A stretch of DNA of 64,000 nucleotides from Halobacteriovorax sp. JY17 (GTDB lineage: Bacteria > Bdellovibrionota > Bacteriovoracia > Bacteriovoracales > Bacteriovoracaceae), in contig NZ_NJER01000004.1 in NCBI RefSeq assembly GCF_002753895.1, forward strand, positions 158,387 to 222,386, written 5' to 3'. The position numbers and the translations under genes were made by a program. The notes under the pieces are model-generated. The model searched no databases. It was not told the DNA's origin and worked only from the letters and a program-made list of their open reading frames with translations. This document shows, one piece after another, positions 36,750 through 46,187 of this stretch. The stretch's first letter is position 1, and each line of letters opens with the position of its first letter.

Positions 36750-36901
36750 GATGAAATGGGAGGTTAGAGGTATACTGGTAATAATTACCTCTAGTGAAAT
36801 CTCGGATAGAGACTTATTAATTAAATACCAATATTTATTTAATAAAAGTTATGTAATTCAGTCAGGTTTAGAAAGAACCGTTTGTGCTCCAAGGAGGGAG
36901 A

Positions 36902-38596
36902 ATGAAAAAATCGCATATTATGTTAAGTGCAGCAGCGATGGCCATCAGTGCTACTGGTATGGCAGCAGCGAACTTTGTTCCAGGTGAAATGATCGTAAAG
37001 ATGAAAGCTGGTGCAGAGAAAAGTGCTTTAAACTCTTTTAAGTCTCTAGGTGTAGAGCTTGATAGAACAATCGATTTATCAGAAGAAACTTTATATGTTG
37101 TAAAGTTTGATGGGAATAAATCAATGAAGAGTATGTCTTCTCTTCTTACTAGTAATCCTGATGTTGTTTATGCTGAGCCAAACTTCATTTATGAAATTGT
37201 TAAGCCAGTTTCAACTTTTGATATTAGCCCATATATTTCATCTCCACTGACTGTTGAGTCAGATGCTTATACTCCAATTGATCCAAAGTTTGGTCAATTA
37301 TGGGGATTAGCAAATACAGGTTCAAATGATCCTACAGGTGCTGCAGGTGTTGCTGGTGCAGATATTGACGTAATGAAAGCATGGTCAATTACTCAAGGTG
37401 ATAGAAGAGTAAGAATTGCAGTTATTGATACAGGTATCGATTATAATCACCCAGACCTTAAAGATCAGATGTGGACAAACGAAGCTGAGCTAAATGGTGA
37501 AGCTGGAGTTGATGATGATGGAAATGGTTATGTAGATGATATTCACGGATATGACTTTGCAAATAATGACGGAGACCCAAGAGATGGTCACTCACACGGT
37601 ACTCACTGTGCAGGTACAATTGGTGCTGCTCATAATAGTATTGGTGTAGCGGGAATTATGGCCGACGTAGAGTTCGTAGCTATAAAATTCTTAACTGATA
37701 GTGGTTCAGGTTCAACTGAAGGCGCGATTAAGTCAATTGATTACGCAACGAAGATGAATGTTGATTTAATGTCTAACTCTTGGGGAGGCGGAGGTCGCTC
37801 ACAAGCTTTAGAGGATGCTATTCAAAGAGCTGCTGATAAGGGAATCGTTTTCACTGCAGCGGCAGGTAACTCTTCAACAGATAATGACTCTAGACCACAC
37901 TACCCATCAAATTATGATGTGAAAAACGTGATTTCAGTTGCAGCGACAACTTCTTCTGACTCACTTGCAAGCTTTTCTTGCTATGGTAGAAATACAGTTC
38001 ATATTGCAGCTCCAGGACACAATATCCTTTCAACTGTTAAAGATGGTGGATATGCTTCTTATTCAGGAACTTCAATGGCAACTCCACACGTTTCAGGTGC
38101 AATTGGTCTTCTAATTGCTCAAGAAGGAAGAATGGATGTTGAAGAATTAAGAAATAGATTAATGGCAACTTCGGAGCCACTTTCGGCGCTTAGAGGTAAG
38201 ACTATCAACGCAGGTAGATTAAATGCTTACAATCTTTTAACGAATACAGTTCCTACTAGAAATATGCCAAACCCAGCTAACTGGGAAACAGTATCTATTG
38301 ATGAAGTATGGGAAACGGCTCACCCGTATGGACATGACATCACTGAAGCTAGAACATTTAATTTTCCAGGTGCAAAGTTCATTAGATTAAGAGTTAGAAA
38401 ACTAGACCTTGAAACTGGTTACGATGTTTTAGAAGTTTCTGATGCTAGTAGATCAATTGCTGAAAAAGTTTCTGGTGCAAAAGAAGATTATACTTCTGAG
38501 TACGTAGAAGGTGAGACTATGACTGTTACTTTTAAGTCGGATAGATCAGTTTCTAAATGGGGATTTGTAATTGATTCAGTAGACGTTCAATACTAA
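36902..38596 (+). CDS. Secreted subtilisin-like serine protease
   Basis: A 564-residue S8 peptidase: signal peptide (~1-23), inhibitor I9-type propeptide (~25-100), catalytic domain with Asp in AVIDTGIDYNHPDL (~173-186), His in HSHGTHCAG (~228-236) and Ser in SGTSMATPH (~387-395), then a C-terminal beta-rich, CUB-like domain (~470-564) starting after a conserved GHDITEARTF. The ATG at 36902 has a near-perfect AAGGAGGGA site; earlier in-frame GTG 36884 is rejected. Probably secreted to degrade extracellular or prey protein (inference). Ends at a strong terminator. Confidence 0.95.
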   Translation: MKKSHIMLSAAAMAISATGMAAANFVPGEMIVKMKAGAEKSALNSFKSLGVELDRTIDLSEETLYVVKFDGNKSMKSMSSLLTSNPDVVYAEPNFIYEIVKPVSTFDISPYISSPLTVESDAYTPIDPKFGQLWGLANTGSNDPTGAAGVAGADIDVMKAWSITQGDRRVRIAVIDTGIDYNHPDLKDQMWTNEAELNGEAGVDDDGNGYVDDIHGYDFANNDGDPRDGHSHGTHCAGTIGAAHNSIGVAGIMADVEFVAIKFLTDSGSGSTEGAIKSIDYATKMNVDLMSNSWGGGGRSQALEDAIQRAADKGIVFTAAAGNSSTDNDSRPHYPSNYDVKNVISVAATTSSDSLASFSCYGRNTVHIAAPGHNILSTVKDGGYASYSGTSMATPHVSGAIGLLIAQEGRMDVEELRNRLMATSEPLSALRGKTINAGRLNAYNLLTNTVPTRNMPNPANWETVSIDEVWETAHPYGHDITEARTFNFPGAKFIRLRVRKLDLETGYDVLEVSDASRSIAEKVSGAKEDYTSEYVEGETMTVTFKSDRSVSKWGFVIDSVDVQY

Positions 38597-38632
38597 ATTT
38601 AAATTAACTCCTATAATTTAAAATTACGCCCA

Positions 38633-38656
38633 AACCCCACGAAAGTGGGGTTTTCT
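38633..38656 (+). terminator. Subtilase gene terminator
   Basis: 8-bp stem AACCCCAC (38633-38640) / GTGGGGTT (38645-38652) closed by a GAAA tetraloop, then TTCTC. Confidence 0.85.
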
Positions 38657-38691
38657 CATTTGTCTTTACGAAGAAAAAGATCTAAAGTTTT

Positions 38692-38790
38692 CCTACTAAG
38701 ATAGATGAAGTAGGTGAAAGACCTCGCTGTCCCGCAACGGTTATAGTCCGAGCTCTATCAAAAACATTCACACCCGAGGAGAGGTAACCT
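38692..38790 (+). promoter_or_regulatory. Cobalamin riboswitch-like leader of a thioesterase gene
   Basis: The leader holds the B12-riboswitch core: GAAG-TAGGTGAAAGACC (38708-38723), GCTGTCCCGCAACGGT (38726-38741) and AGTCCGAG (38745-38752). A 6-bp closing stem GATAGA (38700-38705) / TCTATC (38754-38759) encloses it, and CCTAC (38692-38696) can also pair with GTAGG (38710-38714). The region between ACGGT and AGTCCG is very short, as in compact cobalamin aptamers. GAGGAGAGGT, the ribosome site, lies ~20 bases beyond the stem, so control of translation start is likely. Ligand type is not determined. Confidence 0.72.
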
Positions 38791-39183
38791 ATGACTTCAA
38801 ATTACGAAGAGCGCGCACGTATTTCTAAAACCCGTGTAACAAAAGCAGTATTTCCAAACACAACAAATCACTATGATACTCTCTTTGGAGGGACTGCCAT
38901 GCTATGGATGGATGAGGTTGCATTCATTACAGCAACGAGATTCACACGACTGAAGGTGGTTACAGTCTCAACAGATAAATTAGACTTTAAGAAGCCTATC
39001 CCTGCTGGAACTATTGTGGAGCTCGTTGGCTCTGTTACAAATGTTGGGCGTTCAAGTATAAAAATTCAAGTTCAAGTCTTTGTTGAGGCGATGCTTGAAG
39101 ACTCAAGAGAGCTTGCTCTTGAAGGGAGTTTCTCTTTTGTTGCTCTTGGCGAAGATCAAAAGCCTACTAAAATTATTATTTAG
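38791..39183 (+). CDS. Acyl-CoA thioesterase, hotdog fold (YciA/BFIT-like)
   Basis: A 130-residue single hotdog-domain thioesterase that hydrolyses acyl-CoA esters. Signature NHYDTLFGGTAMLWMDEVAFITATR at ~25-49 with catalytic Asp in WMDE, and STDKLDFKKPIPAG at ~58-71. Length typical of YciA-type enzymes. The start follows GAGAGG. The gene is alone behind a cobalamin-riboswitch-like leader, which is unexpected for this family. Confidence 0.9.
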   Translation: MTSNYEERARISKTRVTKAVFPNTTNHYDTLFGGTAMLWMDEVAFITATRFTRLKVVTVSTDKLDFKKPIPAGTIVELVGSVTNVGRSSIKIQVQVFVEAMLEDSRELALEGSFSFVALGEDQKPTKIII

Positions 39184-39280
39184 CTGAGATGTGGGCCTAT
39201 GTTAGGCTCACTGCCTTTGAATTGCTAGACAGTGAATCATCTTGATTGTTAAAATAACCTATAATATATAGGAGATATTT

Positions 39281-40552
39281 ATGCTGATAAGGAAGTTAGC
39301 AATCATAGCTCTATCTATATCTTGTTACAGTTTTGTAGCGAATGGATGGCCATGGGTTAATGATACAGTTTCTAAAATTCGTCTAACATGGTCAGAAGAC
39401 CCATCGACAACGATGAAAATTATTTGGGATACGAAATCTGAACTTGGAGTTGATCAAGTTCTCTACTACGACAGTGTCGATCATGGAAGCAATATAGCAC
39501 GGTATGCGAATAGGGCCCTTGTAGATAAGTTAAATTTCTACAAAGGAATGTTTAATGCTGTTACTCATATTCGCAATTTAAGACCAGACACTAAGTATTA
39601 CTTTATCATTCAAACTTCGAGAGGAGATCTCTCTAAGAGATATTGGTTTAAAACAATGGAGCAGAGTGAGGATGCAAGGCTTTCAATAATTGCTGGTGGA
39701 GACTCTAGAAATAATAGATCACCAAGAGTCGCCGCTAATAAGCTTGTCTCAAAGCTTCGCGCTGATTTTGTTTTATTTGGTGGTGACATGACAAGTCTCG
39801 ATATTTCTGGTCAGTGGAAGAATTGGTTTGTCGACTGGGAGCACACTATTGCAACTGATGGACGAATGACTCCAATCATTGTTGCCAGAGGAAATCACGA
39901 AAGATCGAACGCTTCCATTTCGAAATTATTTGATACTAGCGAGGGGGTCTATTACTCTCTTCCATTTGCTGGAAATCTTTTAAAGACTTATGTTTTAAAT
40001 TCAGAATCTTCTTTGAATGGAGATCAGCTCGTTTGGCTAAATAAAGACCTCTCCGAAAGTGAGGATACTATTTGGAAGATAGGTCTCTACCACCGCCCAA
40101 TGAGGCCACACACGGCTAAGAAGAGCGAGAACGATCGTCTCTATCAAGCATGGGCACCTGTTTTTTATAAGTACAGTATGGATCTTGTTGTGGAGTCGGA
40201 TTCACATACAGTGAAAACAACTTATCCAATTCGCCCCAGCTTTGAACAAGGTCATGAAGAAGGCTTTGTAAGGGATGATGAAAATGGAACAGTGTATGTT
40301 GGTGAAGGTTGTTGGGGAGCTCCTCTGCGTGAGAATAATGATGATAAGTCATGGACAAGATCGTCAGGTAGTTTTAACCAATTTAAATGGATTCACTTAG
40401 ATAGGAATACAATGGATATTAGAACTATTGCTGTGGATAATGCCTATGAAGTTGCATCTGTAACAGATGAAGCGAGGTTTGATATTCCGAGAAACTTAAG
40501 AGTATGGTCGCCAAAGGAAGGTGATGTTGTGACATTAGAAAGTCGTAAATAG
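39281..40552 (+). CDS. Secreted purple-acid-phosphatase-like metallophosphoesterase
   Basis: A 423-residue exported protein: signal peptide (~1-21), fibronectin-like N-terminal domain (~28-125: KIRLTWSEDPSTTMKIIWDT, LRPDTKYYFIIQT) as in purple acid phosphatases, then a calcineurin-type domain with metal ligands in GGDSR (~143), GGDMT (~170), RGNHE (~206), YHRPMRPH (~271) and SDSH (~304). Expected to remove phosphate from organic esters in the periplasm. AGGAGAT precedes the ATG. Followed 9 bases later by a membrane protein gene, probably co-transcribed. Confidence 0.87.
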   Translation: MLIRKLAIIALSISCYSFVANGWPWVNDTVSKIRLTWSEDPSTTMKIIWDTKSELGVDQVLYYDSVDHGSNIARYANRALVDKLNFYKGMFNAVTHIRNLRPDTKYYFIIQTSRGDLSKRYWFKTMEQSEDARLSIIAGGDSRNNRSPRVAANKLVSKLRADFVLFGGDMTSLDISGQWKNWFVDWEHTIATDGRMTPIIVARGNHERSNASISKLFDTSEGVYYSLPFAGNLLKTYVLNSESSLNGDQLVWLNKDLSESEDTIWKIGLYHRPMRPHTAKKSENDRLYQAWAPVFYKYSMDLVVESDSHTVKTTYPIRPSFEQGHEEGFVRDDENGTVYVGEGCWGAPLRENNDDKSWTRSSGSFNQFKWIHLDRNTMDIRTIAVDNAYEVASVTDEARFDIPRNLRVWSPKEGDVVTLESRK

Positions 40553-40561
40553 GATCTGATC

Positions 40562-41416
40562 TTGAAGCACGAAAGAGTTCTAGAATTCATAATTCGCTTA
40601 AGTACATTTACAGTGCTCTTTGGAAGAGGAATACAACACCTCTTCTATGATGCCCCTTATAGAATTATTCTTTGGAATGAGGGACTACTATCTCCGATTT
40701 TTAATTTATTTGGATGGTCTTGGACAGATTATGTAACAAGCCCTGTGACGGATAGGCTCATAAATCTAAGTGTTATTTTCGTGGGTGTTATTCTTCTCCT
40801 AACTTCTCTTGTTGTTGTCTTTAATTATAGAAAAGGAGAGAAGCTACTCTACCTGAGTGGAGCTTATCTTGTTGTATTAAGCGGACTTTATATGTCGTCT
40901 AAATTCTTTATTCCGGCACAATTCATAGAATACTCAGCACAGATGTTCTCTCCCTTTGCTCTTATTTTATTTTGGAAGAAAGGGGAGAGCGATAAGTTAA
41001 TCCTCTTTATTCGCATAGCTGTGGCCCTAACTTTTATAGGACATGGCTCTTACGCACTTGGGATTTTTCCCGTTCCAGGAAACTTCATTGATATGGTGAT
41101 AAATATTATTGGATGCTCTGAATCTTCTGCTCGCATTCTTCTACAAGTTATGGGAGGGCTTGATTTCTTAGCAGCAATATTAATATTTCTTCCGCTAGTT
41201 GATCAATGGGCATTAGGGTTTTGTTGTATGTGGGGAGCGTTGACAAGTTTTGCTAGAATAGGTGAGGAATCTGTTTTTGGATTGTCCCACACTCTATTAA
41301 CTTTAGGACACGAGTTTATAATGAGGGGGCCACATTTCTTGTTGCCACTTTTTTTGATTTATTCTGCACAAAAAAAAGCCTTCAATTTCTTGAAGGCCAC
41401 TAATATAAGAAAGTAA
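40562..41416 (+). CDS. Unknown polytopic membrane protein (DoxX-like pattern)
   Basis: A 284-residue protein with about seven hydrophobic segments. The part FIRIAVALTFIGHGSYALG (~148-166) and the repeat-like RLSTFTVLFGRGIQHLFY (~12-29) recall DoxX-type four-helix units, suggesting two tandem DoxX-like halves; this is weak evidence. TTG start with AGGAT upstream. The last codons lie inside the terminator of the opposite rpmB gene. Confidence 0.6.
   Translation: MKHERVLEFIIRLSTFTVLFGRGIQHLFYDAPYRIILWNEGLLSPIFNLFGWSWTDYVTSPVTDRLINLSVIFVGVILLLTSLVVVFNYRKGEKLLYLSGAYLVVLSGLYMSSKFFIPAQFIEYSAQMFSPFALILFWKKGESDKLILFIRIAVALTFIGHGSYALGIFPVPGNFIDMVINIIGCSESSARILLQVMGGLDFLAAILIFLPLVDQWALGFCCMWGALTSFARIGEESVFGLSHTLLTLGHEFIMRGPHFLLPLFLIYSAQKKAFNFLKATNIRK
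41369..41396 (-). terminator. rpmB terminator, overlapping the opposite gene's end
   Basis: 8-bp stem GCCTTCAA (41377-41384) / TTGAAGGC (41389-41396) with a TTTC loop. On the minus strand it is followed by eight T. It also codes for the C-terminus of the convergent membrane protein. Confidence 0.85.
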
Positions 41417-41423
41417 TTTCTTA

Positions 41424-41654
41424 CTAGAACATATGCTTATATTTCTTTAAGAACTTAGAAAGTGATCCAACTTTATCAAGTGTTCTAATTGCACTTGTAG
41501 AAAGTCTTAACTTAATAGTCTCACCAGATTCTGGATCAAAAATTCTCTTCGTTTGAAGATTTGGTTTTTGAGTCATTTTTGTTCTATTTTTTGCGTGAGA
41601 AACTTTGTTTCCTACTAATCTTCTTTTTCCAGTTAAATCACATACACGTGCCAT
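41424..41654 (-). CDS. rpmB: 50S ribosomal protein L28
   Basis: A 76-residue bL28: starts MARVCDLTGKRRLVGNKVSHAKN, with TKRIF at ~36-40 and TIRT-like AIRTLDKVGSLSKFLKKY near the end. Only Cys5 is present, as in the zinc-free E. coli form. GGGTTTAG precedes the ATG. The 163 bases upstream hold no gene. Confidence 0.95.
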   Translation of the reverse strand: MARVCDLTGKRRLVGNKVSHAKNRTKMTQKPNLQTKRIFDPESGETIKLRLSTSAIRTLDKVGSLSKFLKKYKHMF

Positions 41655-41817
41655 ATCTAAACCCTCTGTCTGTACGCCGCAGCATTCAGTTTTTAATAAT
41701 CATTCATTACAGGTTCGCTAATATATACTTCAAATTATTAAAATTCAAGGGTAAATTAGCGCTGAAGAGAAAAAATTACGAAGTTACAAAGCATATGAGA
41801 AACGTGAAAACAGATAG

Positions 41818-43179
41818 TTAAGCTAGGTCTCGTAAAGTTTGTGCTCGGCTGATTTGAAAAGAAAGCTTAAAAACACTGCCATGAGATTTTGGAGAGTCTT
41901 CGATGGAGTGACTTTCTATTGAGATCTCTCCACCTAAGAGCTCGATACTTCTCTTGGCTATTGGCATTCCAAAACCTGTTCCCTCTTCTCCACTAGTGCC
42001 TTGTCTATTGGTATTAGCAATAGGATCAAAAACCTTAGATAGGAGATAGTCTGGAATCCCAATCCCTCGATCTTTAATGAAAAGTTCAACATGAGCATCT
42101 GCAAGAGAAGTGTGTATGAAAATTTCACTATCTTCAGGTGAGAATTTGATGGAGTTGGAAATAATATTACTTATGATTTGATGTTCGATAATACTTCGAT
42201 TTCCAAGTATATAGATGTCATCGATAATAGTATGAATTGTAATTCTCTTCTTTGATAGAGTTTGCCTAAGCATTTCAATACTTTCTTCAACACAGGTCTT
42301 TAGAGAAATTTCTTCAAGTTGAAGCACTTTCTTACCTGACTCAAAAGCCTCCATTTCTCTTATGGCATGAATGAGATTACAAATTTTTTGTGAATACTTA
42401 AAAGTAGAATTAACTTTATTTTTAAGTTTCTTCTTGTCCAAATCATCAAACTTATCCTTTTCTAAAATCTTTTCGAGAAAGAGAGTATTATTTTGAATGA
42501 GCGTTAAGGGCGTTGATACATCGTGTGCTAAAACTCGTAGGAGGTTCTGTTTTGAGAGGGCCCTATTTCTAATTTGCTCTTCGCTTACTTCTTTAAGTTT
42601 TAAGAGAAAGAGGGTGAATCCAGAATGAAGAATCATCATTCCAAATACTGTTAAAGTCTGAGTAATAATAAGTCCTGATTGATTGAGGTAATCTTTTCTA
42701 AAGTATCCAAAACCTAGATCCATTATAAAAATAGTTGTGGCCGCAATAAGGATAAGAGTTATCCAAATAATAGTATGTTTCTTGTCTGTAAGAACTCCTG
42801 CAATTACTGGAAGAATGGCAATCCACATCAGTATAGGGTTGAGAAATCCTCCCGAGAGAAGCGAGAAGTGCATTTGAAAAAGTCCGCCTGGAATGAGCAT
42901 CATGTAGGTTGCTCTTTCAATGGAGCCTGTCCACTTGTAACAGAGAATATTTAAGAGATGTATACCAGCGTAGAAGAAGCCCATATACTTTATGCTTGGA
43001 TGATCTATGTAATGATAGGCAGTGAAGGCGTAACTCCACATGAGAATACCGGTGATAAGTGTTGTTGCAATAAGTACGTGAACTCTAAAGCGATGAATTT
43101 TATCTGAGCGTTTAAGTGGTGAAAGGCACCAATTAAAGAAGTTTAAATAAATAGATTTCAATAGATGAATAAGTCTCAT
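41818..43179 (-). CDS. Membrane histidine kinase
   Basis: A 453-residue sensor kinase: about six TM segments in the first ~195 residues (two clusters), HisKA with VLAHDVSTPLTL (phospho-His ~220), HATPase_c with SNIISNSIKFS (~335), GIGIPDYLLSKVFDP (~380) and GTGFGMPIAKRS (~405). The multi-TM N-terminus resembles 5TM/7TM-type sensors. No response regulator adjacent. The final ~10 residues run into a short gap before rpmB. Confidence 0.88.
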   Translation of the reverse strand: MRLIHLLKSIYLNFFNWCLSPLKRSDKIHRFRVHVLIATTLITGILMWSYAFTAYHYIDHPSIKYMGFFYAGIHLLNILCYKWTGSIERATYMMLIPGGLFQMHFSLLSGGFLNPILMWIAILPVIAGVLTDKKHTIIWITLILIAATTIFIMDLGFGYFRKDYLNQSGLIITQTLTVFGMMILHSGFTLFLLKLKEVSEEQIRNRALSKQNLLRVLAHDVSTPLTLIQNNTLFLEKILEKDKFDDLDKKKLKNKVNSTFKYSQKICNLIHAIREMEAFESGKKVLQLEEISLKTCVEESIEMLRQTLSKKRITIHTIIDDIYILGNRSIIEHQIISNIISNSIKFSPEDSEIFIHTSLADAHVELFIKDRGIGIPDYLLSKVFDPIANTNRQGTSGEEGTGFGMPIAKRSIELLGGEISIESHSIEDSPKSHGSVFKLSFQISRAQTLRDLA

Positions 43180-43237
43180 TACAGAACTTATCGGATGGGT
43201 AGGTGAAAATTTTATTTAAGATATCTTGAATTTCTAC

Positions 43238-43753
43238 TTAGGCCCAGAGTGGTTTTTCTAAGCTACACCAACCTGCTATGGTTTTTCTTCTGCCTTTTAT
43301 CACTTGATTTACCTTGTGCTCAAACCCAGACTTTCCAGTAAGAAAGATAATTAGAGTTTCTCTCGGAGGAGGGCTTATGATTTCTAATAGACTGGAATCA
43401 CTCTTGGGTCTAAAGAGAAGTTCTCCTCCTTCTAATTGATCATCGTCATTTAGAGACCATGTGAAGGCAATTTCTCTTGAACCATCATCGTGCCAGATTC
43501 CATCTTCATCAGTAGCCGCATCTCTGATGGCAATAATATGTTCACTAAAGTTAAATGCTTGATAATGCGTTATTATAGAGTGAAGAATCTCTCCTTTTGT
43601 TAAGTATCTGGATACAAGTTGATCAACAACTTCCCAATTACAAGTATTTACCACCTCTTTAAATTCACTTGGAAAAGGAAGGTGGAACTTAATAAATCCA
43701 AGCTCACTTAGCTCTGATTTAGAGGGGAGAATTGCCTTGTCTATTGTCGTCAT
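43238..43753 (-). CDS. 2OG-Fe(II) oxygenase family protein
   Basis: About 171 residues, with a double-stranded beta-helix iron site: His88 and Asp90 in IWHDDGSR, distal His146 in GFEHKV and Arg ~156 in KGRRKTIAGWC that would bind 2-oxoglutarate. ELLF in GGELLFRP is the usual strand. ATG 43753 is chosen because a TATAAT lies at the right distance to start transcription at 43754; an in-frame start at 43828 would run into the opposite gene. Substrate unknown: it may hydroxylate a protein or small molecule. Confidence 0.75.
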   Translation of the reverse strand: MTTIDKAILPSKSELSELGFIKFHLPFPSEFKEVVNTCNWEVVDQLVSRYLTKGEILHSIITHYQAFNFSEHIIAIRDAATDEDGIWHDDGSREIAFTWSLNDDDQLEGGELLFRPKSDSSLLEIISPPPRETLIIFLTGKSGFEHKVNQVIKGRRKTIAGWCSLEKPLWA

Positions 43754-43760
43754 TTTGGGG

Positions 43761-43766
43761 ATTATA
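43761..43766 (-). promoter_or_regulatory. -10 box for a leaderless oxygenase mRNA
   Basis: On the minus strand a perfect TATAAT (43766-43761) puts +1 at 43754, one base before the ATG. The -35 region is weak. No Shine-Dalgarno fits in the leader. Confidence 0.45.
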
Positions 43767-43796
43767 CCTCTAAAAAAAATCACTTTGGAAATCTCA

Positions 43797-46187
43797 ATGA
43801 AATACTTTGTATTATTCTTACTTAGCATAAATATTCAAGCAAATCTCTCAGTTTCTGAAACACTTCTAAAAGCTTATTCACCACTTTGTCCAAGCATTAC
43901 AACTGGTCATGTTCAAGGCTCACTTGTTCACGCGCAGATGATGGGCTCAGTAGTGAGAGAGCTAAATCAGAACTCTACTTGTTTTCAAGCAGTGGAAATG
44001 GAGAGAATTTCATCGGACTATTCAAGACTCTATGAAAACTATATGACTTATAGTGATACGAGATCGCAGAGGTTAGAGCTTGAGAAAAAAATTGCTCTCT
44101 ATACCTCGCTTTCTTCAAGTGGAACTTTAACTGCTGAAGAAGACTTCTTTTTAACAAATGAAATATTAAATTCACAGGCTTCTCTTATTAACGCGCAGGC
44201 AGGCCTTGGACGTTTTGGAGACTTTAGTAGTCGCTATGCTGTTGGTGCAAGACAGGTCGTTAGCAGTGTTGATGGTTTTCTAGGAACATGGTCTCAGAAC
44301 CCTCAGTGTTTTCAGTCTAAAGTTTCTCTGATCTCTTCATTACTAAGTAATTCTCTTCTTGCCACTTCGGCCTTTGCGGCACCAGGAACAAGTTTAGCTC
44401 TTTCTTCTGGTGCGATGGTTGTTAAATCTCTAGGGCAATTTATACAGCACTTTAAAGAAAATAATCTCTTAAAAGATATTGATGAAGTTCAAATGCCTGC
44501 GGCCCTTAGATGTGTCTCTAAAGCACTTACAGATCAGTATTGCTCTGCTGTTGATACAGAGAAATTAGTTGATAGTTATAGAAATGATCCAATTACAGAT
44601 GGCCCACAATTTGAAGGATTAACACTTTTAAAGAATCATATCTCAGAGCTGGCACACTGGTTAGAAGAAGTTTACGCGGGAAGTGCCATTACTTCGGAGG
44701 GCGATCTCGTTAATAGAGAGAAGCCAATTCTTCAGGGAGAGCTTCTTAAGAAAATTAAGCGCTACCTTCAAACTTATGGAACTCTAAGAACAAAAGTTTT
44801 CTCGGAAATCTCAAGCGACTCTCAAAGAACCGATGCAATTGTCATCGGTATAGACCGCTTGGTTTCAATTATGTCCTCTCCGACTTTAACTCCTGATCCA
44901 TCTGGATGGGGTGGGCGTCCTGATGGATCAGGAGTTGAAAATCCAATTTTTATTACACGTGATAAAGCGTTAATGCCATTTCAGATTTTAGATCCATCAA
45001 TTACTGCCATTCCTCGTTGTGATGATGAAAATTGTACTCTTATTCAATATGTAAGAAATCAAGGAGTAGAACTAAGTCTAGGAAAATGGACTGAGGCCAT
45101 AAGAAATTCTCTTCTTGTTGTAGAAGAAGTTTTAGAGCTCATAAACCAGGAAAGAGCGAGAACTATTTCTGTAGATGCTTACTCTGTTCTTGTTGGGGCA
45201 ACGAGAGATATTAGAGGGGAGACAAATGCGATTTCTGGACTAGTTATGGTTTCTGAAAACGCAGATAGAATAGTCAACTTTCTAACTGAATTAGGCTGTC
45301 GTAACCAGTCCAGAGGATGTACTCGTGATGGAGGCGTCACAATTCTTCATAAGTACTATCCACAAATCACAAATATTACTAAGACGAAGAATCTTACGGA
45401 GAGCGTGATTAGTCTTATTGAAGAGACTTTTGAGCCACGAACTTTATCTTCTGAGAATTTACCTGCAGAGTGCCGTAAAGACTCCGGTCTTATTTCTGAA
45501 TTATTTAATGACGCTGAAGAAGAGAAGAGTTTTGAAATTACATCTTGTATTACAAAGATATTAAAACTTGCTGAGAGAGGGAATGATGTTTACTTCAGTA
45601 AGATAAAAGATATGGTTAGCTATGAATTAGAAGCAAGACTTGCTAACGATATGTTAGATCAAGATATAGAGGATATTATTCTTGGAACTAGAGCGGATCT
45701 TATTACGACACTACTTACAACTTATTCTCCAACCAATGAGATTAATCTCTCTGAGTTAGTTCTTGGTCTTAAATCATCGCAGAATATTGTGAGAAATACG
45801 GCTAAGAATTTCTTTGGATCTTTCGAAGACTTCTTTGTTGATTCTATCACTAAGTCAGATATCTCAGATATGGAGAGATCGGCACTTTGTTTTAGAGTTC
45901 TTCCATTTATTTTTGATACAAAAGAGCAACGTAAGTTTATTACAAAAATCTATAAGAATTGTAGAGATGCAAAGATGGACTTCTATGTTGATGGTCCTAA
46001 AATTCAATGGCTTGATTATCTAGTGCAAACAGATGATGGCGATGGCTTTGGAAAAGAGAAGTATTCTCTACGCGGAAGTGTTGAAATTCGCAATTGTGCT
46101 TTTAGGAAGTATAATAGAAGAAATAAAATTTATGAGCAGCGAAGACAAACAAAAGTAACCGGTATAAATGAAGAAAAACCTCTATAG
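43797..46187 (+). CDS. Large unknown secreted protein
   Basis: A 796-residue exported protein, with a signal peptide at ~1-15 (KYFVLFLLSINIQA), starting at ATG 43797 (an in-frame ATG at 43737 would add a non-signal stretch). Mostly helical; many Cys are spread through the mature part (e.g. CRNQSRGC near 500), which fits disulfides outside the cytoplasm. A short region near 180-215 is hydrophobic. No family recognised. It overlaps the next gene by 20 bases, so the two form an operon. Confidence 0.65.
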   Translation: MKYFVLFLLSINIQANLSVSETLLKAYSPLCPSITTGHVQGSLVHAQMMGSVVRELNQNSTCFQAVEMERISSDYSRLYENYMTYSDTRSQRLELEKKIALYTSLSSSGTLTAEEDFFLTNEILNSQASLINAQAGLGRFGDFSSRYAVGARQVVSSVDGFLGTWSQNPQCFQSKVSLISSLLSNSLLATSAFAAPGTSLALSSGAMVVKSLGQFIQHFKENNLLKDIDEVQMPAALRCVSKALTDQYCSAVDTEKLVDSYRNDPITDGPQFEGLTLLKNHISELAHWLEEVYAGSAITSEGDLVNREKPILQGELLKKIKRYLQTYGTLRTKVFSEISSDSQRTDAIVIGIDRLVSIMSSPTLTPDPSGWGGRPDGSGVENPIFITRDKALMPFQILDPSITAIPRCDDENCTLIQYVRNQGVELSLGKWTEAIRNSLLVVEEVLELINQERARTISVDAYSVLVGATRDIRGETNAISGLVMVSENADRIVNFLTELGCRNQSRGCTRDGGVTILHKYYPQITNITKTKNLTESVISLIEETFEPRTLSSENLPAECRKDSGLISELFNDAEEEKSFEITSCITKILKLAERGNDVYFSKIKDMVSYELEARLANDMLDQDIEDIILGTRADLITTLLTTYSPTNEINLSELVLGLKSSQNIVRNTAKNFFGSFEDFFVDSITKSDISDMERSALCFRVLPFIFDTKEQRKFITKIYKNCRDAKMDFYVDGPKIQWLDYLVQTDDGDGFGKEKYSLRGSVEIRNCAFRKYNRRNKIYEQRRQTKVTGINEEKPL

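Noticed and set aside
36751..36987. 78-codon frame ahead of the subtilase gene
   Set aside because: Overlaps the signal peptide of the subtilase in another frame; no homology-like features.
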